A stretch of DNA of 64,000 bases, from contig NZ_JAPDDS010000004.1 of the NCBI RefSeq assembly GCF_025950085.1, positions 248,001 through 312,000 on the forward strand, written 5' to 3'. This DNA comes from Luteolibacter flavescens (GTDB taxonomy: Bacteria; Verrucomicrobiota; Verrucomicrobiia; Verrucomicrobiales; Akkermansiaceae). The notes under the pieces were generated by a model, which searched no databases, was not told the origin of the DNA, and saw only the letters and a list, made by a program, of their open reading frames with translations. The translations under genes were made by a program, and so were the position numbers. Positions 7,410-16,344 of the stretch are shown here, piece by piece (position 1 is the first letter of the stretch; each line of letters begins with the position of its first letter).

Positions 7410-8129
7410 ATGAAATTGTCCATGAAATGCAAGGCACTCGCTGCATTCGCCAGCGCCTCCATCGCCCTCGCTGCCACGCAGGCGTCCGCCGCCACGGTGA
7501 TCGAACTCAGCAACCCGGGATTCGAGACCGATGCCGTAGGCTCCGGCGCGGGAGGCTCCTTCGTGCCTGCGGGCTGGACGTCCTTCGCCAGTGGAGGCGG
7601 CAATCACTTCGTGGGAGACGGCGCATGGCTCGCGGGCGATGCGGTCCTGGGAGCTCACACGGGTGACCAGTATTACCTCGCGCACGTCTTGAACAATGGC
7701 CACCGCACGATCCATCAGGACACGAGCCTCGCCTGGTCCTCCCTCGTCGCCGGCGACGTGCTGACGATGTCCGTGTGGACGACCTATCGTAGCAATCTCG
7801 CTCCGGGCCTAGTTTACATGTGGCTGAATGACACGGACGCGCCGAGTGCGAGTCCGAATTCCGGCCCGATCGACATCGCCGCCGACGCGGCCCCGGGCGT
7901 GTGGACGCAGCGCGTGTGGAATTTCACCGTGACGCAGGGCATCCTGGACACCGCGAGCGCCAATAGCTGGGGCACCGTGAATCTCCAGCTCGGCATGATC
8001 GGCAGCACGGGCGACCGGCAGGCGATCTTTGACGACGTCTCGATGGTGCTTACCCCTGTCCCTGAGCCGTCTACTGCCCTGCTCGCCGGTCTCATGGGCG
8101 TGTCCTTCCTGATCCGCCGCCGCCGTTGA
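7410..8129 (+). CDS. PEP-CTERM secreted protein
   Basis: 239 aa. Signal peptide with basic start and hydrophobic core (MKLSMKCKALAAFASASIAL, then AATQASA). The middle part looks like a beta-sandwich carbohydrate-binding type (ELSNPGFETDAVGSGAGG, WTQRVWNFTV, IFDDVSMVL), a pattern common in verrucomicrobial PEP-CTERM proteins. The end is a full sorting tag (VPEPSTALLAGLMGVSFLIRRRR, here split by the helix). It is divergent from the AraC gene and followed by a hairpin that probably terminates it. Confidence 0.85.
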   Translation: MKLSMKCKALAAFASASIALAATQASAATVIELSNPGFETDAVGSGAGGSFVPAGWTSFASGGGNHFVGDGAWLAGDAVLGAHTGDQYYLAHVLNNGHRTIHQDTSLAWSSLVAGDVLTMSVWTTYRSNLAPGLVYMWLNDTDAPSASPNSGPIDIAADAAPGVWTQRVWNFTVTQGILDTASANSWGTVNLQLGMIGSTGDRQAIFDDVSMVLTPVPEPSTALLAGLMGVSFLIRRRR

Positions 8130-8150
8130 TCGCGGGCTGACCTGCTTTTC

Positions 8151-8190
8151 CGGCCCACGCCCGCTCGCCGGTGCGTGGGCCGCATTGTTT
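8151..8190 (+). terminator. Hairpin after PEP-CTERM gene
   Basis: CGGCCCACGC and GCGTGGGCCG form a 10-bp stem at 8151-8182, 22 bases past the stop codon, followed by CATTGTTTG. The T content is modest, so termination is likely but not certain. Confidence 0.6.
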
Positions 8191-8246
8191 GTAATGGGGG
8201 TGAAAATCCGCTGGCGAATCTCCCCGCTCCCATGACTTTGCTCATC

Positions 8247-8600
8247 ATGGGAGATCCCGTAGAAAAGGTGCCGGAAGATGGCTGGGAGAAGACGTGGGCG
8301 GCACTGGAGGCCTTGCCCCCTGAGGAGCAAAATGCGCCGCAGACCATCCGGCTCCGTCTCTACTGCGCGATCGGCCTGGAGCGGTGGAATACGGTGCGGG
8401 AGCTGGCCGAGCATCTTGCCCAGGGGGATGACGAGGACCGCTGGGCCGCATCCGGCGGATTCCGCGTGCTGGCAGGCGTGGCCACCCGCGCGCGGGAAAT
8501 CGAGGCGGCGAAGGTGCTCGTGCTCTCGGCGGTCGAGGCGTGGCCGGAAGTCCGCCAGGAAATCGCCGACGATCCGGAGTTGGTGCAGCATCTGCCCTAG
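8247..8600 (+). CDS. Small TPR-like hypothetical protein
   Basis: 117 aa from MGDPVEKVPEDGW; in-frame ATGs at 8232 and earlier starts are possible. The whole protein reads as short amphipathic helices with Trp/Ala/Leu spacing (WEKTWAALEALPPEEQNAPQ, RLYCAIGLERWNTVRELAEHL, WPEVRQEIADDPELVQHL), as in tetratricopeptide scaffolds. No signal peptide. Verrucomicrobial genomes carry many small proteins of this look. Function unknown; a protein-protein contact role is only an inference. Confidence 0.65.
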   Translation: MGDPVEKVPEDGWEKTWAALEALPPEEQNAPQTIRLRLYCAIGLERWNTVRELAEHLAQGDDEDRWAASGGFRVLAGVATRAREIEAAKVLVLSAVEAWPEVRQEIADDPELVQHLP

Positions 8601-8922
8601 AACATTCGCTTTCGACTGTAGCCGTTCAGGAGGCTTCGTCGGAAGAGATCGAACCGCGAAAAACGCGAAATCCCGCGAAATTCTTGGATCGGGATGTTCT
8701 TCCTGCCTTTCAGATTTCGCGCCTTTTCGCGTCCTCCCGCGCCAAGAATCGATCCGCGAATGGCCCGCGGTCTGTGGCTAGGCGTCACGCGCCGGATGGT
8801 GACGGAATGCTTTCATCTTGCGGTTGGACACCGGGGGGAGGCGGGGCCTAGGGTTTACAACCTACTGCTTGCCTCGGTGAACCCATGACGATGCAAACCC
8901 GGAACCCCAACCCCGTGCGGCC
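8601..8922. other. Intergenic gap before sigma/kinase module 1
   Basis: I see no gene in these 322 bases. About a third is taken by the CGCGAAA-type hairpin element listed separately (8651-8742). The remainder up to 8922 should contain the promoter of the sigma factor gene; no clear -35/-10 pair stands out. Confidence 0.6.
8651..8742. repeat. CGCGAAA hairpin element, copy 1
   Basis: The left arm (ACCGCG, ACGCGAAA, CCGCGAAAT) pairs with the right arm (ATTTCGCG, TTTTCGCGT, CCCGCG) across a central loop of about 35 bases. A second full copy, inverted, is at 60327-60422, and a left half is at 49281-49308. The arms are conserved while the loop differs. Confidence 0.75.
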
Positions 8923-9495
8923 ATGAGCGAACAGGTCCAGTGCGCCACCTTCGCGTCATTCCAAGACGGCCCGTTTTCCACGGGCGGCCTCACTTCACAC
9001 CGCATGCTGCCGCTGGTGTATGACAAGTTGCGGAGGCTCGCCGCGTCGAAGATGTTCCGCGAGCGCGGGCTCCAGACGCTCCAGCCGACCGCGCTGGTCC
9101 ACGAGGCATGGCTCCGGCTGGTCTCGTCGAAGTCGGACTGGCACAGCCAGGCGCACTTCCTCGGTGCCGCGGCGGAGGCCATGCGCCGCGTGCTGGTGGA
9201 CCGGTCCCGGAGCAAGTCCGCGCTGAAGCGCCAGACGGTGGAGCCGGAGCCTGACTCCTCCACCGTGAGCCACCCGCACGTGGATCACCTGGTCATCATC
9301 CACGAGTCGCTGAAGATCCTCGAGAAGGAGGACCCCATGGCGGCGGAGATCGTGGTGCTGAAGTTTTTCAGCGGCTTCACCAGCGAGGAGATCGCCTCCA
9401 TGTCCTTCCAGAGCGTGCGCGCGGTGGAGAGGCAGTGGACCTTTGCAAAGGCGAGGCTCTTCAAGATCATCCGCGACGATCTCCAGAGCTGTTAG
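8923..9495 (+). CDS. ECF-type sigma factor of the TIGR02999-like group (module 1)
   Basis: 190 aa. The core is typical: LPLVYDKLRRLAASKM, LQPTALVHEAWLRL, HFLGAAAEAMRRVLVDRSR in region 2, and VVLKFFSGFTSEEIASMSFQSVRAVERQWTFAKARLF as the region 4 helix-turn-helix. This sigma group is frequent in Planctomycetes and Verrucomicrobia and is normally followed by a large Ser/Thr kinase gene, as here 5 bases downstream. In such pairs the kinase is thought to control the sigma factor by phosphorylation in place of a classical anti-sigma factor. The N-terminal 27 residues are divergent; a start at a later Met is possible. Confidence 0.93.
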   Translation: MSEQVQCATFASFQDGPFSTGGLTSHRMLPLVYDKLRRLAASKMFRERGLQTLQPTALVHEAWLRLVSSKSDWHSQAHFLGAAAEAMRRVLVDRSRSKSALKRQTVEPEPDSSTVSHPHVDHLVIIHESLKILEKEDPMAAEIVVLKFFSGFTSEEIASMSFQSVRAVERQWTFAKARLFKIIRDDLQSC

Positions 9496-9500
9496 GCCGC

Positions 9501-11774
9501 GTGAACGACGCAGCCACAGAGCTGGCGCTGGCCAGTGCGATCTTCGAGGCCGCCCTCTCGCTGGACGACCCCGGCACGCGGGAGAAGTTCCTGGAGCGCG
9601 CCTTTCAGGACGACCGTGAGGGGCTGGAGCAGATGCGCGAGCTGCTGGATTCCTCCCGCGACTCCACGCCCTTCTTCCTGGAAGCGGGGGAGGCGAGGGG
9701 GCACGTCGCGACGGAGCTTTTCCGCGAGATTTCTCCGGAAGAGGATCCGCCGGCCGCGGCAGCCGAGCCATCGTCGGTCACGCGGGATCTCATCGGCTCA
9801 TCCATCGGCCAGTATCATCTGGTGCGGTGCCTGGGCGTGGGCGGCAGCGGCATCGTCTATGAGGCGGAGCAGCGCGAGCCGGTGCGGCGGAGGGTGGCGC
9901 TGAAGATCATCACCATCGACACGGAGAGCGCCGCGGCGAAGGCGCGCTTCGACATCGAGCGGCAGGCGCTCGCGATCATGGACCACCCGAATATCGCGAA
10001 GGTCCTCGATGCGGGCGGCACGCACAATGGCCGACCCTACTTCGTGATGGAACTCGTCACGGGCGAGGCGATCACCACGTACTGCGACCGGGAAAAGCTG
10101 GGCATCCGCCAGCGCATCGCCCTCTTCGCGGACGTGTGTGCGGCCATCCAGCACGCGCACTCGAAGCGGATCATCCACCGCGACATCAAGCCGTCGAACG
10201 TGCTCGTCACCGTGCAGGACCAGGACCGCAAGCCGGTGGCAAAGGTGATCGACTTCGGCATCGCGAAGGCGGCGAGCCACGACCTGAAGGCCCATCCGCT
10301 GCTGACCTCGCACGATCAATTCCTGGGCACGCCGGCCTACATGAGCCCGGAGCAGGTGGAGATGATCGGGCTGGACGTGGACACGCGCAGCGACATCTAC
10401 AGCCTCGGCGTGCTGCTTTACGAGTTGCTCACCTCGCGCACGCCTTTCGACCGGTCAGAGCTCGCGAATTCCGGGCTGGCTTCCATGCGGAAGAAGCTGC
10501 TGGAAGCTCTACATCCGAAGCCCTCGGCAAGGCTCGGCGGCATCCCCGCGCCGGAGCAGGAAGCCATCGCGGAAGCACGGGGCACCAGCGTGCCGAAGCT
10601 CTCGGCGGCCCTTCGCGGGGACCTCGACCTCGTGGTGATGAAGGCGCTCGAGAAGGATCGCAACAAGCGCTACGAGACGGCGAACAGCCTGACCACGGAC
10701 CTGCGCCTGTGGCTGGAGAACAAGCCGGTGTCGGCGAGGAATCCGAACAACATCTACTCCTTCCGGAAATTCATCGGGCGGAACAAGATCCCCTTCTTCT
10801 CCGCGTGCGCGGTGGCGGCGTCCATCCTGCTCGGATTCGGCACATCGCTGCGGCTGTATTTCCGCGAGCGATCCGCGCTCTACGAGCAGGCGAGGCTCAG
10901 CCGCGAGGCCGAGCATTCGCGTGATCTGGAGCAGCAGCTCCGCAACCAGGCGCAGGCCCGCGCGAATGTTTCCCGCGCCGCCTTCCTCCTCAGCGAGGGG
11001 AAGGAGAAGGAGGCGGACGAACTCCTGCAGGCGAATCCGCTGGAGTCCATCGAGCCCTCGAAGGAAGCCTCTTCCGTCTTCCGCAGCCTGGGCGGCTGGT
11101 ATGGCACCTATGGCGAGTGGGACAAGGCGGTGCAGTGCTTCCGCCTGATGAACCAAGCCACGAAGTTGAACACGGCCTCCGACATTCTCCGCGGCTCGGA
11201 TTTGCTGGTGACCGCGTCGGCCCTGCTCAAGTCCGGCGACTTCGCGGGCTACGAGGCCTTCCGCCGGGATGCGCTGGAGCGCCTGCTGCCCGTGGGCGAC
11301 TCGCTCGAGGCGGAGCATCTGCTGAAAGCCTGCCTGCTGACGCCGCCTTCGCAGGACGTGCTGCACATGCTGGAGGACGCGGCCGCGCGTTGCCAGGAGA
11401 CCATCGATGGGGAGGCCCGCGGCGAATACCCCGCGTGGGAGGCATTCTCGCTCGCGCTCTACCAGTATCGCATGGGCGACTTCGAGGAAGTGATCGCCAC
11501 CGGGCGCACGGGGCTGGAGATCTCGGGGATCAAGGACATCTGCGCCGCGTCGATCCGCCTGCTCACCGCGCTATCGCATCAGAGGCTCGGCAATGCGACG
11601 GCGGCTGAGGAAGATTTCCGATGGGCGAAGGACCTCATCCTCGGGAACCTGACCACGGAGATGACCGAGGAAAAGGCCATCATCCCGAAGTGGTATGACT
11701 GGTCCGCCGCAGCCATCCTGCTCGCCGAGGCGGAGCAGGGCGGCATCGGACGCGCCACGTCCCAGGCCCGGTGA
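9501..11774 (+). CDS. Membrane Ser/Thr protein kinase with C-terminal TPR-like region (module 1)
   Basis: 757 aa from the GTG at 9501, just after the sigma gene stop. A helical N-terminal part of about 90 residues (IFEAALSLDDPGTREKFLERAF) precedes a Hanks-type kinase domain: LGVGGSGIVY near 112, VALKII near 133, HRDIKPSNVLV near 226 and DFGIAKA near 250, then GTPAYMSPEQ and DTRSDIYSLGVLLYELL. All catalytic residues are present. One membrane segment lies at about 432-450 (FFSACAVAASILLGFGTSL). The remaining 300 residues are coiled coil then TPR-like repeats, predicted outside. The 60572-62812 kinase is a clear paralogue over its full length. Confidence 0.95.
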   Translation: MNDAATELALASAIFEAALSLDDPGTREKFLERAFQDDREGLEQMRELLDSSRDSTPFFLEAGEARGHVATELFREISPEEDPPAAAAEPSSVTRDLIGSSIGQYHLVRCLGVGGSGIVYEAEQREPVRRRVALKIITIDTESAAAKARFDIERQALAIMDHPNIAKVLDAGGTHNGRPYFVMELVTGEAITTYCDREKLGIRQRIALFADVCAAIQHAHSKRIIHRDIKPSNVLVTVQDQDRKPVAKVIDFGIAKAASHDLKAHPLLTSHDQFLGTPAYMSPEQVEMIGLDVDTRSDIYSLGVLLYELLTSRTPFDRSELANSGLASMRKKLLEALHPKPSARLGGIPAPEQEAIAEARGTSVPKLSAALRGDLDLVVMKALEKDRNKRYETANSLTTDLRLWLENKPVSARNPNNIYSFRKFIGRNKIPFFSACAVAASILLGFGTSLRLYFRERSALYEQARLSREAEHSRDLEQQLRNQAQARANVSRAAFLLSEGKEKEADELLQANPLESIEPSKEASSVFRSLGGWYGTYGEWDKAVQCFRLMNQATKLNTASDILRGSDLLVTASALLKSGDFAGYEAFRRDALERLLPVGDSLEAEHLLKACLLTPPSQDVLHMLEDAAARCQETIDGEARGEYPAWEAFSLALYQYRMGDFEEVIATGRTGLEISGIKDICAASIRLLTALSHQRLGNATAAEEDFRWAKDLILGNLTTEMTEEKAIIPKWYDWSAAAILLAEAEQGGIGRATSQAR

Positions 11775-11784
11775 AGCAGCACTT

Positions 11785-11900
11785 CAGGCAGCCGGGCTCT
11801 CGATCACGGCAGCCGACTTTGACCGGCGCAGCATCCATCCCGAGGTCCAGCGGAAAGGCCAGTAGGCGATCGCCGAGAGGGGGATGCTGTTAGAAAGACG
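11785..11900 (-). pseudogene. Possible C-terminal remnant of a lost gene
   Basis: An open frame on the minus strand bounded by TAG at 11901-11903 and TGA at 11785-11787 encodes 38 residues that read like the end of a membrane protein (SIPLSAIAYWPFRWTSGWML, then RRSKSAAVIESPAA). There is no usable ATG in front and no ribosome site. The rest of the 299-base gap (11775-12073) is AT-richer and probably holds the promoter for the next cassette. The call rests on composition only and could be chance. Confidence 0.3.
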
Positions 11901-12073
11901 CTACGGACGCGACGGGCCAATCATATGTGTGAAGTGCTTGGATAGCGTGCGGTTGTGACGATCCGGTCACGTGGTGGGAGGGGCGATTTGCAGCGCGGGG
12001 AAATTCGGGAAATCTCGGCGGACTGGCGGATTTGATTCCGCATAAATGGTTAGTCCGGCGATCTGCGACTGCC

Positions 12074-15000
12074 ATGAGAAACATCCCCTTCTTTCCCGAG
12101 ACCTCCCGGTTAACGAGATCGGAGAGTGGAGCCGTGCCCGGTTCCGGCAGGTGCCGCGGAGGGCGATCTGTTAGATCCGGCGGGCATCCGCGGGGCTTCG
12201 CGCTGGTGACGGTCCTGACACTTTCGGTGTTGCTGGTGATGCTCGCACTGGGCCTGCTCACTCTCGGTGGGATCAGCCTGCGATCGGAGGGCGCGGGCCA
12301 GGCGGCGCGGGAGGCGCGGGCAAATGCGCGGCTGGCGCTGATGATGGCGCTGGCGAGGCTGCAGGAGGAGGTGGGGGATGACCGCAGGATCACCGCCGAT
12401 GCCTCGATCCTGGGGAATACCGGGCAGCCTCATCTGGTCGGCGTGTGGGAGTCATGGTCGCCCGGTTTCACGGAGGCGCCGGACCGCGAGGCTCCGGACT
12501 ACGACGCGGAGAAGTCGTCGCGCTTCAAGCGGTGGCTGGTATCCGGCGCGGACGAGATCACGCGTAGCGAGGACCTGGGCCGCCTAGAACCGGGCGGGAA
12601 TGACGTGGCCTTGTTCGGCAGGGAAACGGATGGCTTTGATCTGAAAGGCGCGCCAGTAGGTGTTCCCGAGGGTCGATATGCGTGGGCGGTCTCGCAGGAA
12701 AACACGAAGGCGAAGGTGAACGTGGCGGGACCCGAGGACGATCCCGACGATGAGGTGAAGAACGCACCCCTGCATGTGCAGCCGCGTCCATCGCTGGCGC
12801 TTTCCGAAGTACTACGCCAGCCGGAGTCCGGGTGGGACCGGCGCGCGGGCTCCGTGATCTCGCTGAACCAGGTGGAGCTGGATTCGGGCCTGATGGATGC
12901 GGGGCAGTCGTTTGGCCAGGCGCGCGCGAGCTTCACCGCGAGTTCCTTCGGAGTGCTCAGTGACGTGGTGCGGGGCGGTCTGAAGACGGACCTCAGCCTG
13001 GGTCTGGAGCTGGAAGATGCAACATTCGCGCAGGCCTCGTGGGGCGGTGTGGCAAATCCCTTCCGCTCCGCAGGCGCTCCCGAGGGCGTGCGGACTCCGG
13101 CCACCTACAAGGGCCAGCGCGCGCTTTTCACCCCGCTGGTGGAGAGCCCCATCGTTTCCTTCACCACCGACTACGAGCCCACGAATGTGGCGAACCGCTT
13201 CTACGCGGCGGGCGTCCCGACCTTCGATCACCTGCGCTCCTTCGCGCGCCTGCCCTATCACCTCTACGGCGGCCAGAGCCCCACGGTGGCGGAGCGTGGC
13301 GAGGATCACGCGGGCATCGCGCTCGCCGCGGCACCGCAGGCGAAGACCTTCTTCTCACCTGCCAAGCCGCCGACGGGGAAGGGCTCCGCGCTCTCCATCC
13401 GGCCGGTGCTGAACCGCGTGATCTTCCTCTTCAGCGCGCGTCTGGGCGCGGACAACCAGGTGCGGCTGGTGATGACGCCCGTGGTGGTACTATGGAACCC
13501 GTACAACATCGCCCTGGAGATGGAGGGCACGGTGGTCTATCCGTGGATGGACGTTCCCTTCCGCATCCAGTGGGATTTCTCCGGGCCCACCGTGGGGGAG
13601 AAGCGTGAGACCGTCTTCATGTCATCCATGATGACGAAGCAGCACGGGCGCTCGATCGATCCGTATTTCTTCTGCGAGCTGACGGCCAAGGGCGACGGGC
13701 GGACGAACGTGCCGATCCGCATGGAGGCGGGCGAGGTGCGGATCTTTTCCCCCGCGAGCACGACCACCTCGGAATTCAAGCGCATCTCCGCGAATGCCGC
13801 GCGCACCGTGAGGATGAAGCCGGTGGATGACATCCAGCAGCTCAATACGAAGGGCGGGCTGAGCATCCCGATGGAGGGCGGGAATGGCGGCGACGGCTTC
13901 ACCGCGGTGATGGGCCCGGACGACTCGGTCACCGTCACGGTGATGGAGTCCGGCGCGACGGGGCGCTTCAATTATTTCATCGGCATGGAGGATGCCACGC
14001 GCATCAAGATCCCCTCGGACTTCGCGACCGGGCAGGTGATCGCGGAGGTGCAGACGATCAAGTTTTCCTCGCCGGTGCCGCGCGTCACCTCGCGGAAGCT
14101 GACCTATGGCGACCTGAAGGCGGAGCGCCAGCCCTTCGGCGTGCTGGAGACCTTCCAGCATGTGGCAAATCGCGGGCTGCCCGGCGTGGCCACCGTGTCC
14201 GACCTGCTCTACACGACAAATCCGCGGCAGTCCGCCATCAGCCACCAGCTTGCCGCCGGGTCCTTCACCGCGGTGCCGCACTACCAGTCGCACCTGCGGC
14301 CGGTGTCCACCTTCGACAGCGCGATCCAGACGTCCTTCAATGGCCAGCGGAGCTATTGGGGCGGCGCGCTGGACCCGCAGTTCGGACGGGACCGCCTGCC
14401 GTTCTTCGAGATCCCGCGTGATCCCGTGCTTTCGCTCGGTGCCTTCCAGCACGCGAATCTCGGGTCATCGACATTCTCGACATCGTATCAGTTCGGCAAC
14501 AGTTGGGCATCTTCCTACCTGCCGATCTCCAGCGTGGGCAAGCTGGACAAGAGCAAGGTGGCGGGCGGCGTGCCGGTTTACGACACCAGCTATCTCGTGA
14601 ACGAGGCGCTGTGGGATGGCTTCTTCTTCAGCGGCATCTCGCCGGTGCTGGAGCCGGGTGCCGCCGGCACTCCGGGGAAGGCATGGGAGACACCGCGTGC
14701 GAATGTCGTGAAATCCAGCCGCTCCGTGCTGGAAGACTTCGTGGCAAATTCACGCGAGCATCCGCTGGCGAATCCGCGCATGCATCTCCACCAGGGAGGC
14801 CTAACAGATGAGTCGCTGGTGGACTCACTGTCCTCGCCCGCTGGCTGCCGCATGGCCGCCGCGCACCTGATGGTGGACGGTGCTTTCAATATCAACTCCA
14901 CCGATGTCGAGGCGTGGACCGCGCTGCTCGCGGGCCTGCGCGGGCAGGACTTCGAGGTCGAGGGCGGTGCGCAGGCGGCAGCGGACAGCACGTCCTTCCC

Positions 15001-15595
15001 TCGCTTCCGCCAGCCATCGGGCAGCGAGGGGGACATCTGGAATGGCTTCCGCTCGCTGACGGACGCGCAGGTCCGCGAGCTGGCCGCCGGGATGGTGGAG
15101 CAGGTGAAGGCGAGGGGGCCGTTCCTTTCGCTCGCGGAATTCGTGAACCGCCGCGTGGAGAAGTCCGATCTCGGCAAATCCGGCGCGGTGCAGTCGGCGA
15201 TCGATGCCGCGGGCGTGAACACTCAGGCATCGCAGAAGCCCTTCCCGATGGACGGCTACCCTGCCGAGGCGCAGTCGCACATCATCCCGGACAGCGGCGT
15301 GGCGATCCCCGGCTTCCTGACGCAGGCGGACGTGCTGCAATCGCTCGCGCCCGTCATCACGTGCCGCTCGGACACCTTCACGATCCGCGCGTATGGCGAG
15401 TCGCTGGACAAGTCAGGGAAGGTCGCCGCGCGCGCCTGGTGTGAGGCCGTGGTGCAACGCACGCCGGATTTCATCGACGCTGTGGATCGTCCGGAGACGG
15501 CTCCCGATGAGGCGAGCCCGGTGAACCGGCAATTCGGCAGGCGCTTCGAGATCGTTTCCTTCCAGATGCTCCATCCTTCCGAAATCCGATCATGA
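12074..15595 (+). CDS. Verru_Chthon cassette protein A-like, prepilin-type N-terminus
   Basis: 1,173 aa from the ATG at 12074. After a basic leader of about 40 residues comes GFALVTVLTLSVLLVMLALG, a type IV pilin/pseudopilin-like hydrophobic helix preceded by Gly, suggesting prepilin peptidase cleavage. The body has pieces typical of the verrucomicrobial TIGR02600-type proteins: YAWAVSQENTKAKVN early, GAFNINSTDVEAWTALLAGL late, then LAEFVNRRV and SDTFTIRAYGES near the end, which recall type II secretion GspK-like minor pseudopilins. It overlaps the next gene by ATGA. The exact substrate or fibre is unknown; assignment is from pattern memory. Confidence 0.7.
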   Translation: MRNIPFFPETSRLTRSESGAVPGSGRCRGGRSVRSGGHPRGFALVTVLTLSVLLVMLALGLLTLGGISLRSEGAGQAAREARANARLALMMALARLQEEVGDDRRITADASILGNTGQPHLVGVWESWSPGFTEAPDREAPDYDAEKSSRFKRWLVSGADEITRSEDLGRLEPGGNDVALFGRETDGFDLKGAPVGVPEGRYAWAVSQENTKAKVNVAGPEDDPDDEVKNAPLHVQPRPSLALSEVLRQPESGWDRRAGSVISLNQVELDSGLMDAGQSFGQARASFTASSFGVLSDVVRGGLKTDLSLGLELEDATFAQASWGGVANPFRSAGAPEGVRTPATYKGQRALFTPLVESPIVSFTTDYEPTNVANRFYAAGVPTFDHLRSFARLPYHLYGGQSPTVAERGEDHAGIALAAAPQAKTFFSPAKPPTGKGSALSIRPVLNRVIFLFSARLGADNQVRLVMTPVVVLWNPYNIALEMEGTVVYPWMDVPFRIQWDFSGPTVGEKRETVFMSSMMTKQHGRSIDPYFFCELTAKGDGRTNVPIRMEAGEVRIFSPASTTTSEFKRISANAARTVRMKPVDDIQQLNTKGGLSIPMEGGNGGDGFTAVMGPDDSVTVTVMESGATGRFNYFIGMEDATRIKIPSDFATGQVIAEVQTIKFSSPVPRVTSRKLTYGDLKAERQPFGVLETFQHVANRGLPGVATVSDLLYTTNPRQSAISHQLAAGSFTAVPHYQSHLRPVSTFDSAIQTSFNGQRSYWGGALDPQFGRDRLPFFEIPRDPVLSLGAFQHANLGSSTFSTSYQFGNSWASSYLPISSVGKLDKSKVAGGVPVYDTSYLVNEALWDGFFFSGISPVLEPGAAGTPGKAWETPRANVVKSSRSVLEDFVANSREHPLANPRMHLHQGGLTDESLVDSLSSPAGCRMAAAHLMVDGAFNINSTDVEAWTALLAGLRGQDFEVEGGAQAAADSTSFPRFRQPSGSEGDIWNGFRSLTDAQVRELAAGMVEQVKARGPFLSLAEFVNRRVEKSDLGKSGAVQSAIDAAGVNTQASQKPFPMDGYPAEAQSHIIPDSGVAIPGFLTQADVLQSLAPVITCRSDTFTIRAYGESLDKSGKVAARAWCEAVVQRTPDFIDAVDRPETAPDEASPVNRQFGRRFEIVSFQMLHPSEIRS

Positions 15596-16284
15596 CTCCG
15601 GCTCCGATGCTGACTTCCTTTCGCGCGGCTGCGGTCCTCGCTGCCGCATTCCTGTGCGCGCATGCAGAGGCCGCGTCGGTGCGCTTCCTGGCGTGGGATC
15701 ACCAGGTCTCCTCGCTGAAGCTGATGGTGCGCCACGACGGAAAGGATCGCCCCATCGTGGACCTCCACGCCGACAAGCGCTCGGAGCCCGTGACGGATCT
15801 GCCTGGCGATGCGGAACTCATTCTCGTGAATCCGGCAGCGAAGGGCCCGGAAGGCGATCCCGCCACTGTCGCCGTGAAGATCCCGCAGGGACTCGCGGAG
15901 CCGCTCGTCATCCTGTTGCCGGACGCGGCGGGCGACGCCGGCGTGCGGGGCTTCGCGGTGGATGATTCGTCCGCCGGTTTCAAATACGGCACCACGCGCT
16001 TCCTGAATACCACGGGCAAGCCGCTGGCTGTGAGATGCGAGAAGAGCGTCCTCCGTCTGGACAAGTCCTGGGTGCCGGTGGACGTGGACCCCGGCGGTGC
16101 CGCACGCAACGTGCCCGTCCAGATGGCTCCGGCGGAGAAGACCTCCACGGTGCTCTATTCCTCCATCTGGGAATACGACCCGGGCGTCAGGAAGCTCGCG
16201 CTGATCCTCGCCGGGACCGCCCGCGAGGCCGGGATGATCCAGGTGAAGATCATTACCGAGAGACGCCGCGATCCCGCGCCGTGA
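15592..16284 (+). CDS. Secreted hypothetical protein of the surface cassette
   Basis: 230 aa. The ATG overlaps the stop of the prepilin-like gene (ATGA), so the two are co-translated. A signal peptide (FRAAAVLAAAFLCAHAEA) is followed by an all-beta-looking domain (SVRFLAWDHQVSSLKLMVRH, DAELILVNPAAKGPEGDPA, YSSIWEYDPGVRKLALILAG). No known motif. Its fixed place between the prepilin-like protein and the giant LamG protein suggests an export, chaperone or assembly role for that pair. Confidence 0.75.
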   Translation: MTPAPMLTSFRAAAVLAAAFLCAHAEAASVRFLAWDHQVSSLKLMVRHDGKDRPIVDLHADKRSEPVTDLPGDAELILVNPAAKGPEGDPATVAVKIPQGLAEPLVILLPDAAGDAGVRGFAVDDSSAGFKYGTTRFLNTTGKPLAVRCEKSVLRLDKSWVPVDVDPGGAARNVPVQMAPAEKTSTVLYSSIWEYDPGVRKLALILAGTAREAGMIQVKIITERRRDPAP

Positions 16285-16344
16285 CCGACCCTCCCTCCGA
16301 TTTCTAATTACTAGTCCTATCGTACCATAATCCCCGACTCCAAC

